From contig OX463838.1 of assembly GCA_949825065.1 (NCBI GenBank), positions 8,720,251 to 8,784,250 of the forward strand: a stretch of DNA of 64,000 bases, given 5' to 3'. Below the pieces are notes generated by a model, which was not told where the DNA came from, did not search any database, and saw only the letters and a list, made by a program, of their open reading frames with translations. The DNA comes from Odontocerum albicorne. Taxonomy: Eukaryota > Arthropoda > Insecta > Trichoptera > Odontoceridae. Positions 10,901-21,730 of this stretch are shown here, one piece after another (the stretch's first letter is position 1; each line of letters begins with the position of its first letter). A program made the position numbers and the translations under genes.

Positions 10901-11406
10901 TTAAGCCGAGGCCACACCAAAATGCTTCGTTAGGCACTAAGCTAGATTTTACGTGACTCATATACTAGGTGACTTCATGCATGGCCATACCAAAGTGCTA
11001 CGCACAAATTCATTTGACAGTCGGGAGCGGTTGAGTCAACACATGATGCCACTCTCAAAACTAACCAATTTCATTACAACTTACCATCTTTATTTAATTT
11101 TTGTGCAACTTCATTCCAAAGTGATTTTATTACAGGTACATTTTTCTATAATTTGCTCGATGGGTTCCACAAAGGCTCCCTTTTATGCACAGCTGTCATT
11201 AAAACTTCCGCCATCTTGTAAATTAACCAACAAGTCTGTTCACTCGGAGATTCACTCGGTGACTAATCGTCATGCAAAGTGGCGCGAAGCGTGCAGTGTG
11301 GCCACTGCTATAGTATGCGATACGTTGGTTCGCTAGGATATATCGCCTAACTCGCAACATAGCTCTAAGCATCAAGCGAGGCTCCTTCCTGTGTGGCCAC
11401 GGCCTT
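10901..11406. mobile_element. Harbinger-like inverted-repeat element
   Basis: The left end TTAAGCCGAGGCCACACC is mirrored by GGTGTGGCCACGGCCTTA-like sequence (GTGTGGCCACGGCCTTA at 11391-11407). The motif AAGGCCGTGGCCACAC at the termini with a flanking TTA/TAA trinucleotide is typical of PIF/Harbinger MITEs. Diverged internal copies of the arm occur at about 10856 and 10980. A 127-codon frame inside (10953-11336) has no transposase motifs that I can identify. Confidence 0.5.
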
Positions 11407-12238
11407 AGTGTCTCCTCTTTGTGATTGCGGTGTTCTGCAGACTTTGATTATTTGACGAGTGCCTGCTGTACTTCCTATGTTCCCATATGAATTGTAAGGA
11501 TCAATGTGTTGTCTCGCGATGCGGCGAATCGGTTGAGACAACCACATATTCCGATATATTTTTTTATTAACAAAATAATAGACACTTAAGTGCCCTTTAC
11601 ATAACACAGTTACAATAATTTAAAAAAAATAACGTATCAATATTTATCTTCCAAAATATAATGCATAAACATATCAATATAAAGTACAACATGGAAAGGA
11701 AAAAAATCAATCAATACAAAACTAATAAAATATAACTTATGACTTAAAAAATTATCGCTCTCAGGGGGATATTATAGAACACATTAAAAAGATATACTTA
11801 AGATAAAATAAAATAACCAATTTTGTTGTGATTCCATACGATTAAAAAAAATGTTAACTGTTAAAAACAATCACTGCTCTTCAAAAAGATCCAACATATT
11901 CCTTAAATATTTAGAAGTGAAACTGGTGCGACAAGCAAGATGAAATTTCTCTAAAATTATATAAAACGGCGAATAGTGAAGTAAAACTGCGCAGTAACTC
12001 GGCATTTCGCATTTCCCTTCCTGTCGCCACGCTCCACCAACCACCAGCCTCGTATTAATAAACCCTCCACCCCTGGGCCGTCGCTCCCCTGGCATTAGCC
12101 CTCGGCAATTTCGCATTGAACACCCGTCGGCAGGGGCGCAACTAGTTACGTATATTCGGACCAAAAGATCCAATTCGTAATTTTTATTTTATTTTAGTGG
12201 AATAACGAATGAAAATGTCTTGTTGATTTACATATTAA
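11407..12238. other. Stretch without gene; GC-rich island at 11990-12160
   Basis: The island holds a minus-strand 100-codon frame with no domain I recognise. It includes GGCAGGGGCGCAACTAG, a type of sequence often seen at transposon ends. It could be a degraded element or a conserved non-coding patch; the sequence alone does not decide. Confidence 0.4.
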
Positions 12239-12603
12239 TAATAAAACGACAATTTTTATAGCGCCATTAAGAGAGTAAACTCGCCTCTACGGCGCTCTAA
12301 CTCGATATAGGAACCGATTTTTATTGACATTGAAAATGTAACAAAAAATAAAACAAGTAAGGTGTAAGAATAGGAAAACATATTTATTAAGAAAACCGCA
12401 AAAAATTATCAAGGTAAGACGCACTACAAAGAAATCTTTGTAGATCTTCTGCTATGTGACAGTGACATACTCATTCAACTTTACGTGTAGTGTAGTGTAC
12501 GTGTGTATTGTTCATTTATTCATAAATTTTGATAAGACCTACCAAAAAGGGTTGTCTTCAAGTACTTCCCAAAACTTCACACGACACCCATATCTCGAAC
12601 ACT
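12239..12603 (+). repeat. REP-C dispersed repeat copy
   Basis: REP-C starts with an (AAT)n run, then CAATTTATATAGCGCCATT, an AGAGAG-AACTC-CCTC-GGCGCTCT block, then AAAACATATTT-TAAGAAAACCGCA, GACG-ACTACAAAGAAA-CTTTGTAG and finally AAAAAGGGTTGTCTTCAAGT. This copy has most blocks and retains the far 3' part to CCCATATCTCGAACAC. No protein similarity found; class unknown. Confidence 0.7.
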
Positions 12604-13262
12604 AAGACGCATACCATTCCACACCACATGACCTGCAACGGCAAAAGTTCTATCATAGAAAAGCTCTGAAATATAATGTATGTACAATAGAACAAAATGT
12701 TGTAAAATGCACGTTTTTATTTGAATGCTTTTTCCTATATTCAAAATTTAAATTGATTTTCTATAAATCATATGTGAACCTCTAGATCTACACCACCATC
12801 CTGATTGCGGCCGGAGCATTGCCTCGCTCGAAGTACCCTAGTTACGCCTATACCCACCGGATTTGGATTGGGACAGGGGGTTGCTCTGTCCCCGCAGCTA
12901 ATCAGGTGTTTGCAGTGGGCGAGGTGCGTCCCGCGAGTGAAATTTATCCCTTACGGGCCGCGAGATCGGAAGGAAAATTTATATTTGCGCCTGAGAAATG
13001 AATGGACCCGCTAATATTTCTGATTTAAATAAGTAATTTTGGCGACGATTGTCGACTTGAGCCGAGAGTTAAATAAAAAATGTATGTTTTTTTTTCAAAT
13101 AAAGGTATTGGTTATTTTTTCAGCGTAAATGTGTAAGCCTTTTTATGATTTTAAATCTCGACGTAGTAGGGGATTATTTGTTTTTACTGATTGCGTAGCA
13201 AATTACACGAATGTTGTATTATTTGCAAATACTACTAATTTAATAAACCATAAATTTCGTTT
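12604..13262. other. Stretch without gene; GC-rich island at 12795-13010
   Basis: The island carries two overlapping 60-70-codon frames with no recognised similarity. Flanks are plain AT-rich sequence. Confidence 0.4.
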
Positions 13263-13447
13263 ATTCATATAGTGCCTCTCAACATATCCGAATTGGCGAT
13301 GCGGGCAAAATGAAAATTTGTGGTATTTTGTTACTAGGCGAACTATCATAATTAACCATACTCGGCTCCTTTTTTTGGTAACCGCCGGGAATCGAAACCG
13401 GAACCTCCGGGTGGAAGTTAAACTTCTTACCAACTAGGCCACTGAAT
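13263..13447 (-). mobile_element. SINE-B, long form, minus strand
   Basis: On the minus strand the head ends in a B-box-like region (GGTTTCGATTCCCGGCGG) followed by GTTACCAAAAAAAGG. The distal end TCGCCAATTCGGATATGTTG matches the ends of the copies at 6263 and 27535. The middle is shortened relative to them. Confidence 0.65.
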
Positions 13448-13494
13448 ATATAGGACCCATTAGAGATGGATTTTTCCTTATGTACAGTATAAGG

Positions 13495-13580
13495 TCTTTC
13501 GGAGATTATACCGCGTTTTTATGACTTAAAGTACTAACGTTTCGAAACCGTTTCAACTCTCATCTCCAGAGCTTTATTTT
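13495..13580 (-). repeat. GAAAC-motif segment resembling a Penelope-type end
   Basis: On the minus strand, GCTCTGGAGATGAGAGTTGA is followed by AACGGTTTCGAAACGTTAG. The spacing of CTG-GA-GAG and GAAAC is the kind seen in the repeat at 37841-38964. Weak, pattern-based call. Confidence 0.3.
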
Positions 13581-13745
13581 TTTTCTCAAAACAGGCTTAG
13601 CCCAATTACTTTGAAAAATATAAGACATATTAAAAATAAATCAAAATTACATAGAATAAAAAATAAAAAAATTATATAAAATAAAAATTAATGTATATGC
13701 ATACATATATACACACAAAAATATGATACACATATATTCAGTCAC

Positions 13746-14345
13746 TTAAGTACGTCGATGAATGCTTTCTAACGCGCTCAGTCTTAGAAGAAAATTTACT
13801 TTTGCTTTTGATAATGTGATATGAAATATGTCAATATCCGAAGCAGTCCCGTTCAAAAGAGTTAAGGCCCTTCCAACAGGCATAGCAGCTGGAAGACCCG
13901 TTCTTACGTATGTTATTGAGAACAGTTTTTGCCGGCGTAGTCTAGTGTAATTGTTAGGAACATTTGACGCTAATCTTTGCAGTAATGCTGGACAGCTCAC
14001 AACTCCTCGAACGAGTTTGACAACGTATACCAGGAGACGCAGATCTCTTCTTACGCTCAAGGAGTTATACCCGAGCATGCCCAGCAGAAACTGAGTAGGA
14101 TAAAGCCATGGATAAACACCGAACTCTGTCATATAGAGATATCGTAGATATCGGATCACCTTTGTTATCAGTGATAACCAACAAGCCTTGAAGACGAGAG
14201 TTAAAACGTTCTCGAAAAGTTGACATTTTGAGCTGTCTTATCTCTGGCGCTTTGAATTTCGAAAGAATTATACCATAGATAAGTAGAACCGATAAAGGCC
14301 ACAAAATATTTGATCTAACTATGTTTATAGTAGATCTACTAGTCT
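13746..14345 (-). pseudogene. Jockey-like LINE ORF2 C-terminal relic
   Basis: The minus-strand frame 14159-13746 carries the blocks RYLRYLYMTEFGVYPWLYP, TQFLLGMLGYNSLSVRRDL, SCPALLQRLASNVPNNYTRL and RALTLLNGTASDIDIF, diagnostic of the post-RT region of jockey-type LINEs. An overlapping frame (14391-14065) continues upstream as VRSNILWPLS and is separated by at least one frameshift near 14150-14280. RT catalytic motifs are not present. The A+T-rich 3' flank runs to about 13570. Related to the fragment at 1500-1892. Confidence 0.8.
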
Positions 14346-14964
14346 TAGGAAATGTTTGCAAAACAGTGTCATTTAACGTCAGTGAAAACACCCCAAGGGC
14401 GCAAATTATACTACTTCTCGATCTCCCTCAAGTGAAAATGTGTTTCCCTCTCCATGCCGCATGCCCAGCCTGCAAATGCTCCTCGGGCCTTGGTTTGGAG
14501 AGATAAGCTCGTAATATTGGCACGGCTGGTACTGCCAAGGCGTCCATAATTTATGGTAATTAACTCCGTGAACTTATGCCAAATTCAACAGCCATACATC
14601 GCCTCTCGAGTGATACATTACGAGTATTACAACCGATGGCGATCAGAGCAAATTTATTGATCGTACGCAATAGTTCTCTCCATTCATGATTTTGAAACAC
14701 ATTTAAAATATTGTAAATGTTTTTGACATGAAATACGCGCGCGCTTCGGAGAGATTTGAATTAAAGCGGATATTTCATCTTTACTAATATTTACATTTAT
14801 TTATCACAATTTGTGGAATTTCTATAAATATATTATTCAGGGAATTGAAAATGTTATTTATTTTTATTCTACTCGAATTAACGGTCGTGAACAGTATCGA
14901 AATCTACTATGGTGAGATATTATTCATGTTGACTGAGTGGGTTGACTCCAAATAAGGCATGGGA
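14346..14964. other. Stretch without recognised gene
   Basis: GC-richer around 14390-14600, AT-rich elsewhere; no tandem repeat or protein similarity recognised. Confidence 0.45.
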
Positions 14965-15874
14965 AATGAAGGTAACAAAAAATGTTTCGTGTTCTGACTT
15001 GCAGAGCCCATGTTTTTATGTTTATCATTTAGCACAGATATGCATCAGTCAATCGGTACGCTTTGACTCGGTATTTACTCTTGTATTGTGATTTGAGTCC
15101 CTTTGAAAATGTCAGTTAAATGTAGTGTAATTTGAACATGTATGCTTTATGGATGTAAACTTGGTTCAAAAGTCGCAAAAGCATGTCATAAGATATGTAT
15201 GCCATTTGGAGAAGATATGGTAGAATAACGTACCGCACAGACGTAGTTTAAATCTTTTTCTTCCGGTGATGAATCACATGAAGATTCACTCTGTTTAAGA
15301 CGACAGCGTTATTGATAATCAAGAATTACGTGTCGTTATTTGAAAATAATTCGAAAGAACATGCCAAGAACTTTCTGAAATATTTTAGGTCAGTGATGAA
15401 ACAAATTCATTTACATTTAGTATCAAATTGTAAAATCATGAAAGGTAAGCAAATGGGCGTTACTTCAGAAACAGCCAGGACTTGTTAATCTAAAGAAAGT
15501 TTTATTCTCGCAGGATAATGCAAGACCTCATACTGCAAGAAGAACCCGTGCAAAAAAAATGCTTTAGGGTGAGAAACACTGCCTCATCACCCATATTCTC
15601 CTGACATTTTTCTAAGTGATTCACCTTTTCCTGGCGCTAGATAGACAATTCACCAATGAAGCAGAGATCGATTTTTTACTTCTAAAAACACAAGGTTTTA
15701 TAAAAGCGGAATTCACAAACTTGTGTCTTATTGGAAAAGGCCTGTGAAAGTGATTATTTTAATGAATAAAACGTTTTAAGAAAATGTACGCATGTGCTTA
15801 ATTTTTATTCTAAAAAACCGCACAAATATTAATTTGGTTTAAAAACCGCACGATTTTTGTTGGTTACCTAATAA
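14965..15874 (+). pseudogene. Degenerate mariner transposon
   Basis: Translated pieces in shifting frames match a mariner transposase: KVAKACHKICMPFGEDMVE and RTAQT-FKSFSSGDES near 15165-15280 (helix-turn-helix region), DNQELRVVI near 15320, and VLFSQDNARPHTARRTRAKK near 15500 carrying the second catalytic Asp in the DNARPHTA motif. Several stops and frameshifts follow. The right end, AAAAACCGCACGATTTTTGT then TGGTTACCTAATA (to 15874), is a mariner-type terminus. A degenerate partner (GGTAACAAAAAATGTTTCGTG) lies near 14970. At about 0.9 kb it is shorter than an intact 1.3-kb mariner. Confidence 0.7.
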
Positions 15875-16189
15875 TTCAAATTCGTGTCCTATATTTTTAC
15901 CAGAACATTCATCAGCCATAACAATTCTAAACATATATCATAATCAATTTCAAAAGGCATCTAAAATCTGTTAAGATGATAGTCCACAACAGTATTGAAA
16001 TATCAACTTTCATTTATATATTAATTTACCGTTGGAACCCAATTTCTTTTAAAAAGGCTTCCTGTCTCACTTAGTGCCTCTGGACAATGTATTTCTGGTT
16101 GTTTGGAAAAGATTTCTACGTATCAATAAACTCACCTGATTGTATTGCAGACGATTTTGAAAGTACGAGTATTATACTCGTACAATAAT
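15875..16189. other. AT-rich stretch, nothing recognised
   Basis: No repeat copy or frame of interest. It ends at a palindromic GTACGAGTATTATACTCGTAC (16164-16184). Confidence 0.5.
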
Positions 16190-16375
16190 ATAGACCTCCA
16201 TGTCCTAGTTGGTAAGATGTCTATCTTCCAACCTGGAGGTTGCGGTTTCGATTCGCATTTGAATATTTCTAAAGGCATAATTCCGTCTTAGTTTTCTTCT
16301 TGTTGGATGGAAGTGATTGCCACATGGCATTAAATTCGCTAGGTTGTACTGTATAAAACGAAATTATACAAAAGT
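16190..16375 (+). mobile_element. SINE-B, short form
   Basis: The head GACCTCCATGTCCTAGTTGG with B-box-like GGTTTCGATTCGC is followed after about 60 bp by the shared short-form tail GTTGGATGGAAGTGATTGCC, ACATGGCATTAAATTCGC and GGTTGTACTGTATAAA. Confidence 0.75.
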
Positions 16376-16821
16376 TCTTCTAATTCGTTTACAAACAGCA
16401 ATTGACATTTATAACACAGTCAAAATTTATATTCCTAGTTTGTTTAATATGACAATTTGTAAGTATATTTACGTATTCCTCTTTTGTACTCGTAGAATGT
16501 GCACTCGTTGTTATATTTATTGTGCAAGTCCCTGAATGACGGCGGCTCTTATAAAATTCATCCCACAATCCCTCTGGCATAAGAGTTCCGCCCTGAGAAT
16601 GCCTGGAAACATACCAGCTGGTCTTTACCCATAAAGCCGAGATTTTCCGAGACTGCAGCCGGGATGCTTTATAGTAATAAGAGGCCGTCTCCCGGCGGAT
16701 TCGTCTTGCGTTAAGTGAATAAAACATGGGGCGGTCGGCCTGGCCTGTTTGGTAACTTGCCTGCCCACCTGCGAAGCGGCGAGTTTTACCTTGTTTTGTA
16801 GTGTTTTCCGTTTGACCAGTA
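16376..16821. other. Stretch without gene; GC-rich island at 16535-16790
   Basis: A 155-codon minus-strand frame spans it but shows no recognised domain and low-complexity ends. Islands of this composition recur in the window (3360, 12800, 33890, 54000, 56160) without recognisable coding. Confidence 0.4.
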
Positions 16822-17013
16822 AAATAATAATAAAAGGACAGTTTATATAGCACCATTTAGAGAACAGACTCTCCTCAAGGGCGCTTTGACACTATTATTA
16901 ACTCATAAAATATATTACAAAAAAAATATGTGAAGGATGAGAGTGGAGGCTGCGGCCATTAGTTTAGGAACTTCTCCGCATTTGCATATGTGTAGAAAAG
17001 CATATTTGGTAAT
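16822..17013 (+). repeat. REP-C copy, left half (interrupted)
   Basis: Contains AATAATAATAAAAGGACAGT, TTATATAGCACCATTTAGAG and the CTCTCCTCAAGGGCGCT block, then GCGGCCATTAGTTTAGGAAC and ends at CATATTTGGTAA. The expected continuation AAAACC-CAGAAAACTT is found only at 17285, after an inverted REP-C copy. Confidence 0.75.
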
Positions 17014-17284
17014 GAGTGTTACATCGAAAGATCTGCAAAGGTGTACGTCGGCTTCCTTTTTTTATGCTTTCTGTGGTTTTCTTACTAAACATGTTTTTCT
17101 AAACATATTCAGATGCGGAGAAGTACCTAGTCTATTGGCCGCAACCATTATATTCATATCATTACATTTATTTATTTTGTAATATTTTTAATGTTAATAT
17201 TAATGGGTTTTAGCCCCGAGTCGGAGCGCCCTTGAGGAGAGACTCGAAAATGCGCTAGGTATTCAAATTGTACTTTTATTATTA
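17014..17284 (-). repeat. REP-C copy inserted into another REP-C, opposite strand
   Basis: On the minus strand it reads from (AAT)n through GGCGCTCCGACTCGGGGC, GCGGCCAATAGACTAGG, GAAAACCACAGAAAG to TTTCGATGTAACACTC. It separates two halves of one plus-strand REP-C copy, so REP-C was mobile and inserted into itself. Confidence 0.7.
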
Positions 17285-17482
17285 TTAAAACCTCAGAAAA
17301 CTTTTCTAGAGAAGAACACTACAAAAAAAACTTTGAAGATCTTCCAAGTTTCAAGGCTTCAAGTGGAGTGTAGTGTATGTGTGGTGTTCATATACATATA
17401 TTCAAATTTTGATGAGGCTTCCCAAAAAGGGTTGTCTTCAAGTGCTTCCCAAAGCTGCACACGCCACCCATATTTTTAACAC
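17285..17482 (+). repeat. REP-C copy, right half
   Basis: Resumes at AAACCTCAGAAAACTT, includes ACTTTGAAGATCTTCC, GTGTAGTGTATGTGTGG and AAAAAGGGTTGTCTTCAAGT, and ends at CACCCATATTTTTAACAC, matching the 3' part of the copy at 12239-12603. Confidence 0.75.
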
Positions 17483-17504
17483 TTTAAAGCAAACATTTCT
17501 TTAT

Positions 17505-17770
17505 AGGAAAATCAGACTGGAACCCCTATCTTAAAAAAAATTGGCTCCAACGGCAATCAAACCCGTAAACCGAGCTGGAATGCGGGTTAACTATGTTGGT
17601 AGTACCCTTTTTTTGGTACCATCGGGAATTGAACCCGAAACCCGGGTAGAAGACAAATGTCTCACCAGCCATGGAGCATGGACGGTTCAAGTAATGTAAA
17701 ATCACTTTATAATGATAAATTATAATTTCAGTACATATTCCCATTAGTGGTAAACCTCATCCTAGGGCGT
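17505..17770 (-). mobile_element. SINE-B with two tRNA-like heads in tandem
   Basis: Two separate B-box-bearing heads are visible on the minus strand: one around 17541-17600 (GGTTTGATTGCCG) and one around 17615-17690 (GGGTTCAATTCCCGATGG; A-box side TGGCTGGTGAGACATTTG). This is a dimeric or nested SINE-B. Confidence 0.65.
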
Positions 17771-17884
17771 CTAATATATTAAGCACCCTTCAGTTCAATT
17801 TATAAATTAGTGAAGAGAAAATTAGCTTGTAAGATTAAATACTATATAAATTGATGAGATAATTAATCAGTAAAAGACGTATCA

Positions 17885-18310
17885 TCATGCCATGCCCCTT
17901 GCGGGGTGAGAACATATGTCCAAACGTTTCTATCCAAGCTTACAACTTTCGCCTCCTCCACACTCATACATCTCAGTATGATAAATCTTCTATTATTTAT
18001 AACCTTTCAAAATTTATCCCTCTTGATCCAGCCGCGTTTTTTTTCGATCTACCTCTTCCATGTACACCTCGCACTTCTGACATGTATACTCGCTTAGTAA
18101 TTATTTCATCATTCATTTTCTTTTCTTCACATATCCAAACCATCTTAAAGCTCCTTTCTGCACCTTACTTAAAACATTTATTAATTTCTGTCTTCATTCC
18201 GCCTTCTTTCATACATTGACTGCATTTTTTTCCTTAGTGCACGCATTTTCACTACTTGTATCCTTCTACCAAGTTCAAATTTCACTTTCATACGTCAAGG
18301 TGGGCACCAA
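17885..18310 (-). pseudogene. LINE-D ORF2 C-terminal relic
   Basis: LINE-D is defined by the C-terminal domain seen best at 49957-50435. Here the same order of blocks is recognisable at DNA level on the minus strand (end-of-element GGGGTGAGAAC..., GTGTGGAGGAGGCG, GAAGAGGTAGATCG, GGTTTGGATATGTG, TACGTATGAAAGTG), but all frames are broken. Confidence 0.6.
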
Positions 18311-18889
18311 AACAATTATCGGTACCCTAATTTGTAAATTTGTTAACCCCATAAATACAAACTTTACAGGGCGACAATAAAACTGCATAACTATTATAAA
18401 TTAAGTCTTATTAGTATATTTTTTTTGTACTTAAATATCAAGACGACCAAGAGATACACTCCGAGTAAAAAAATTTAAATATCATTATGGCATCATGATT
18501 TTATCGATAATTATTGGAGTTAGCAATTTTGCGATAATGAATATTTAAAATTTGTTGTAATTATTGTAGGAGTTAGCAAAATTGTATTGTATATTAATAT
18601 TAGTTTTTACTGTGGAGGTCTCCTAATAATGAAAAACAAATAACTTGAAATATTTTATTTGGATATAAACAATGCAAGAGTGATGATAAAATACACAAAT
18701 CAAACAATATAAAACAATTACAACTAGAAAATTATTACTCATAGAATCAAAAATAAAGTTTAGTGATTGATGTAGCTATTTCAGTTTTCATTGTTTGAAT
18801 AATTTTACATGAAAATACAAATTTAGATCACATTATGTTTGTGAAATGAAGTAGACGAGAAAGGTGTTGTAATATGTTATGTTATCTCT

Positions 18890-19590
18890 TGTTATGCACC
18901 ATTCGGTTTTATAAAAATTATAAAGTTCTGATTTTGAACTCCATTCGGGCAACAAGTAATTTTTAGATGTTCTTTTTCGGCAGAAATGGGACTCCATTTT
19001 TGGAACTCATTAAAAAGTTGGTATGATTCTCAGCAGCTTCCACAAATCAATTCCTGTTGCTTTTTTTAACAATAATTGCATTTTCAAATTCTCAACTACC
19101 GCTTTTCTTCTTCCAGTTTAATACTGTCGTCGTATATTTAAATCTAATGTTTGCAAACACATCGTTTTGCATACCCGTATGTCAGAATCATTATTTCTTA
19201 GAAATATGTTGTAGACGACACTATAGATTTTTCCGGATCTGTTCTACCCCTCGGTCTTTTTACCGGTAAAACTTTCACTAGCCCCTCTACATAAATTCGT
19301 TTTTCTTTCCAATTCAAGTTCCAAAATTGGCTAAAAATGTTTATTCTATCCTTATCCGATATAGAATAACACTTCAAGACACCTTTTTCAGAAACTTTAC
19401 ATTTCCACCTTTTTTTATCATTCGTCGGTATTTTATTATTTCATGATCCATGGTTTTCCTTTTTTCTGCCGAAATATAATTTTCCTTTGTCTCTGTTTGC
19501 CTTGTTCTTACTAGAGAACCAAGAAGAACTCTCTATGTCAAACCTTTTCTTTCTTACTTTTTTAGTAGGTTGAAGTGGTCCATTAGAATT
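18890..19590 (-). pseudogene. Decayed transposase of the 2.2-kb TIR element
   Basis: Frames on the minus strand give KCKVSEKGVLKCYSISDKDR then INIFSQFWNLNWKEKRIYVE and VKVLPVKRPR (about 19410-19250), DSDIRVCKTMCLQTLDLNIR (about 19200-19130), and MESHFCRKRTSKNYLLPEWS followed by LYNFYKTEWC (about 18990-18896). This order matches a transposase-like family I know from insect genomes: a Cys-rich N-terminus, FWNL, a VCK--FL-TL block, and an ESH-R-RTS--YL block before -MY--Y. Stops and frameshifts separate the pieces. I cannot name its superfamily with confidence. The catalytic region further downstream is not recognisable. Confidence 0.6.
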
Positions 19591-20167
19591 ATTTGAATCT
19601 GAATACGGCACTAATGAAATTTTGACTCCTTGGCTTTCATCATCACTTATAATGTCATTAATGGTTAAATACTATCTCAGATTGTGTTATCCGTTCAGTC
19701 GAATTTTGAACGATATTCATATTATCAGCACTTTATAATATTATTGTCAACCGTGTAAGGGTGTATTTTAATAATTCCTTTTGATAAATCTTCTAACTGA
19801 GTAGTATCCGTATTTACATAACATAATATTTTGTGATTTCTGAATTATCACTATCAACGACTAAAATTGTCAATTCCATGAATAAATTTGGACTTTCTTG
19901 AAAATCATCACACATACGATTTTCTTCATCACTTTTATTGGTTTGTTACTTTCTGTCACTAATCGAACCATAAATATTCCTCTGCTATTCATCTATAAAA
20001 ATAGACAATACTGATAAAAGTACTTTTATGCTTCAAATATTCATATTAATTTAAATAAACACAATTTTAGTCCACCCAGTAATAATTAAAATGCAAAGTT
20101 GATTTTACACGTGTTGAAAAATTTCTAACACACTTAGATGAATAACATGAGATATTGAGTCAAATAA

Positions 20168-20182
20168 GGGGGGGGGGGGGGG
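20168..20182 (+). repeat. Poly-G tract of 15
   Basis: Fifteen consecutive G in otherwise AT-rich sequence, inside the 2.2-kb transposon relic. Confidence 0.95.
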
Positions 20183-20523
20183 CTTGTAATTATCTTAACA
20201 AAATAGTGTTTATAGAAAATAATGCATTATTTTCAAAATATCCTAACCGAACTTACCTTTTAAATTAAATATTTTGACAGCTACCACAATGCCACTTGAT
20301 TCTGACGGATTCACATACAAAATGGTGGAGTTACACATTTTGGAGTGTTGAAATTGGTAGCAAATGAGTTATCAATTTTTCTTGAGGTGTTTTTCAAGGC
20401 ACTTTCAATAATTTTGGACATGTAAAATTTTTATAGCATGTGTATTTGAATATCGAGAATAAAATGCAATTGTTAAATCATATTTCGACAAAAGTGGAGT
20501 TGGCAAATTTACAAATTAGGGTA

Positions 20524-21269
20524 GCGTTATGTGTTATCATTTTTACTTCTTTTGATATAGCGCGCTTGTTGATGTTACAATAAGTGCTCCGGTAAGATAC
20601 AATTTGATATAAATAAATGAAATGAAAAGTAACCAGTAAGTTAAAATATTATATCATAATGTGAAAATAAACTGTAAAAGCATTATACGTGTCGAGGTAA
20701 GAAATAGATCGGTACAACTCATAATTCTTCGAATGATCGATACTTGATTGAATTATATGACAGACATCACATATTCGTACGACTGTGTCAGGCTCTTGAG
20801 AGCAATTGATAGCATTATATCTATAAAATATATTCGACAGTGCTCCGTTGAATAGAGCTACTTGGCGGTTTATTACGAAGTTAAGCCAAATGGAACTCCG
20901 AGGTGAACATTCAAACCACGAACCAAAACTAAATGTAGCTCGTTTGCAATGCAGAAGTTCGTTTTGAAGCAAATTATAGCGACAACTTTCGTTCCTTAAC
21001 ACTTTCTGTCAATTTTATGGATGTGCGTTATACTGCCGAGTGGAAAAATGTGTTCACTTTTTCGTATTTTTTTACTTGACTTTTGAAGTCAACAGTCTCA
21101 TATAAAACGAAATATTTTTTCTTACAAAGTAGTGTTTATTTTATGATATGATAATGCTTAGAATTCAGGTGGCGTCGATTAACCTAGAGGTGATGATAGA
21201 TTGAAAAACCAAAACCCGTTTGATTCAAATCCTCGTTTCCTCCATTTTCCTAAATGGTGCGAAGATCTA
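20524..21269. other. Stretch with an unrecognised 117-codon minus-strand frame
   Basis: A frame at 21002-20649 (minus) has a fairly protein-like composition, with several Cys and Trp and little repetition. I recognise no domain, the codon use is AT-driven, and no splice or promoter context supports it. It is left as unassigned. Confidence 0.35.
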
Positions 21270-21730
21270 AACACAAGGTACGGAAACTTGGACACTAAAG
21301 GTACTCAATTTTTCTTCATCGCTTGCTCAATGCTGAGCGTCGTGGTCCTCTGCAACGTCTCGAACTCGGCGCATCACCTGTTTCCATTCCTCCCAGTTCT
21401 GAGCCATGTTGAATACAGCGCTTCAGTTCAGTTCACGTTCAGTGCAATGAATTATACTTGCATTTTTTAATGTTTTATCAGCACAGTAATTATAAAATAA
21501 ATTATACAGCAGTCAATGCGTTAAAGAAAAACCTTTGAGCTCCTTTATTTGATCCGTCCAACTCATAGGACACTTTCTGTCAACTGTCCCTGTGATCACC
21601 AGCTTATCTAGTATTTTATCATTCTTTCTGGTAACATGACCAAAGTATGTTAGAATTATTTTTGTACATGTTCTCGGAAGTATTTTAATAATATCCAATT
21701 CTTGGACGGTGGAGGCGTCGGTGCGCAATA
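21270..21730 (-). pseudogene. LINE-E ORF2 C-terminal relic with small insertion
   Basis: The minus strand encodes ILTYFGHVTRKNDKILDKLV then TGTVDRKCPMSWTDQIKELK, and after an interruption at about 21430-21512, FNMAQNWEEWKQVMRRV and AEDHDAQH-stop. These are the tail motifs of a LINE lineage whose protein ends in a DH(D/G)AQH-like box, also present at 34310-34545. RT motifs are missing. Confidence 0.7.

Larger units (their letters stand above)
18323..20523 (-). mobile_element. 2.2-kb TIR DNA transposon relic
   Basis: The termini are complementary: TACCCTAATTTGTAAATTTG at 18323 and CAAATTTACAAATTAGGGTA ending at 20523. A decayed transposase lies on the minus strand between them. The bases just outside the TIRs give no clear target duplication. 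The termini plus the transposase relic define a once-autonomous element. Confidence 0.75.

Noticed and set aside
20649..21002. 117-codon minus-strand frame as host gene
   Set aside because: No domain recognised, no splice or promoter context, and chance frames of this size are expected in 64 kb.
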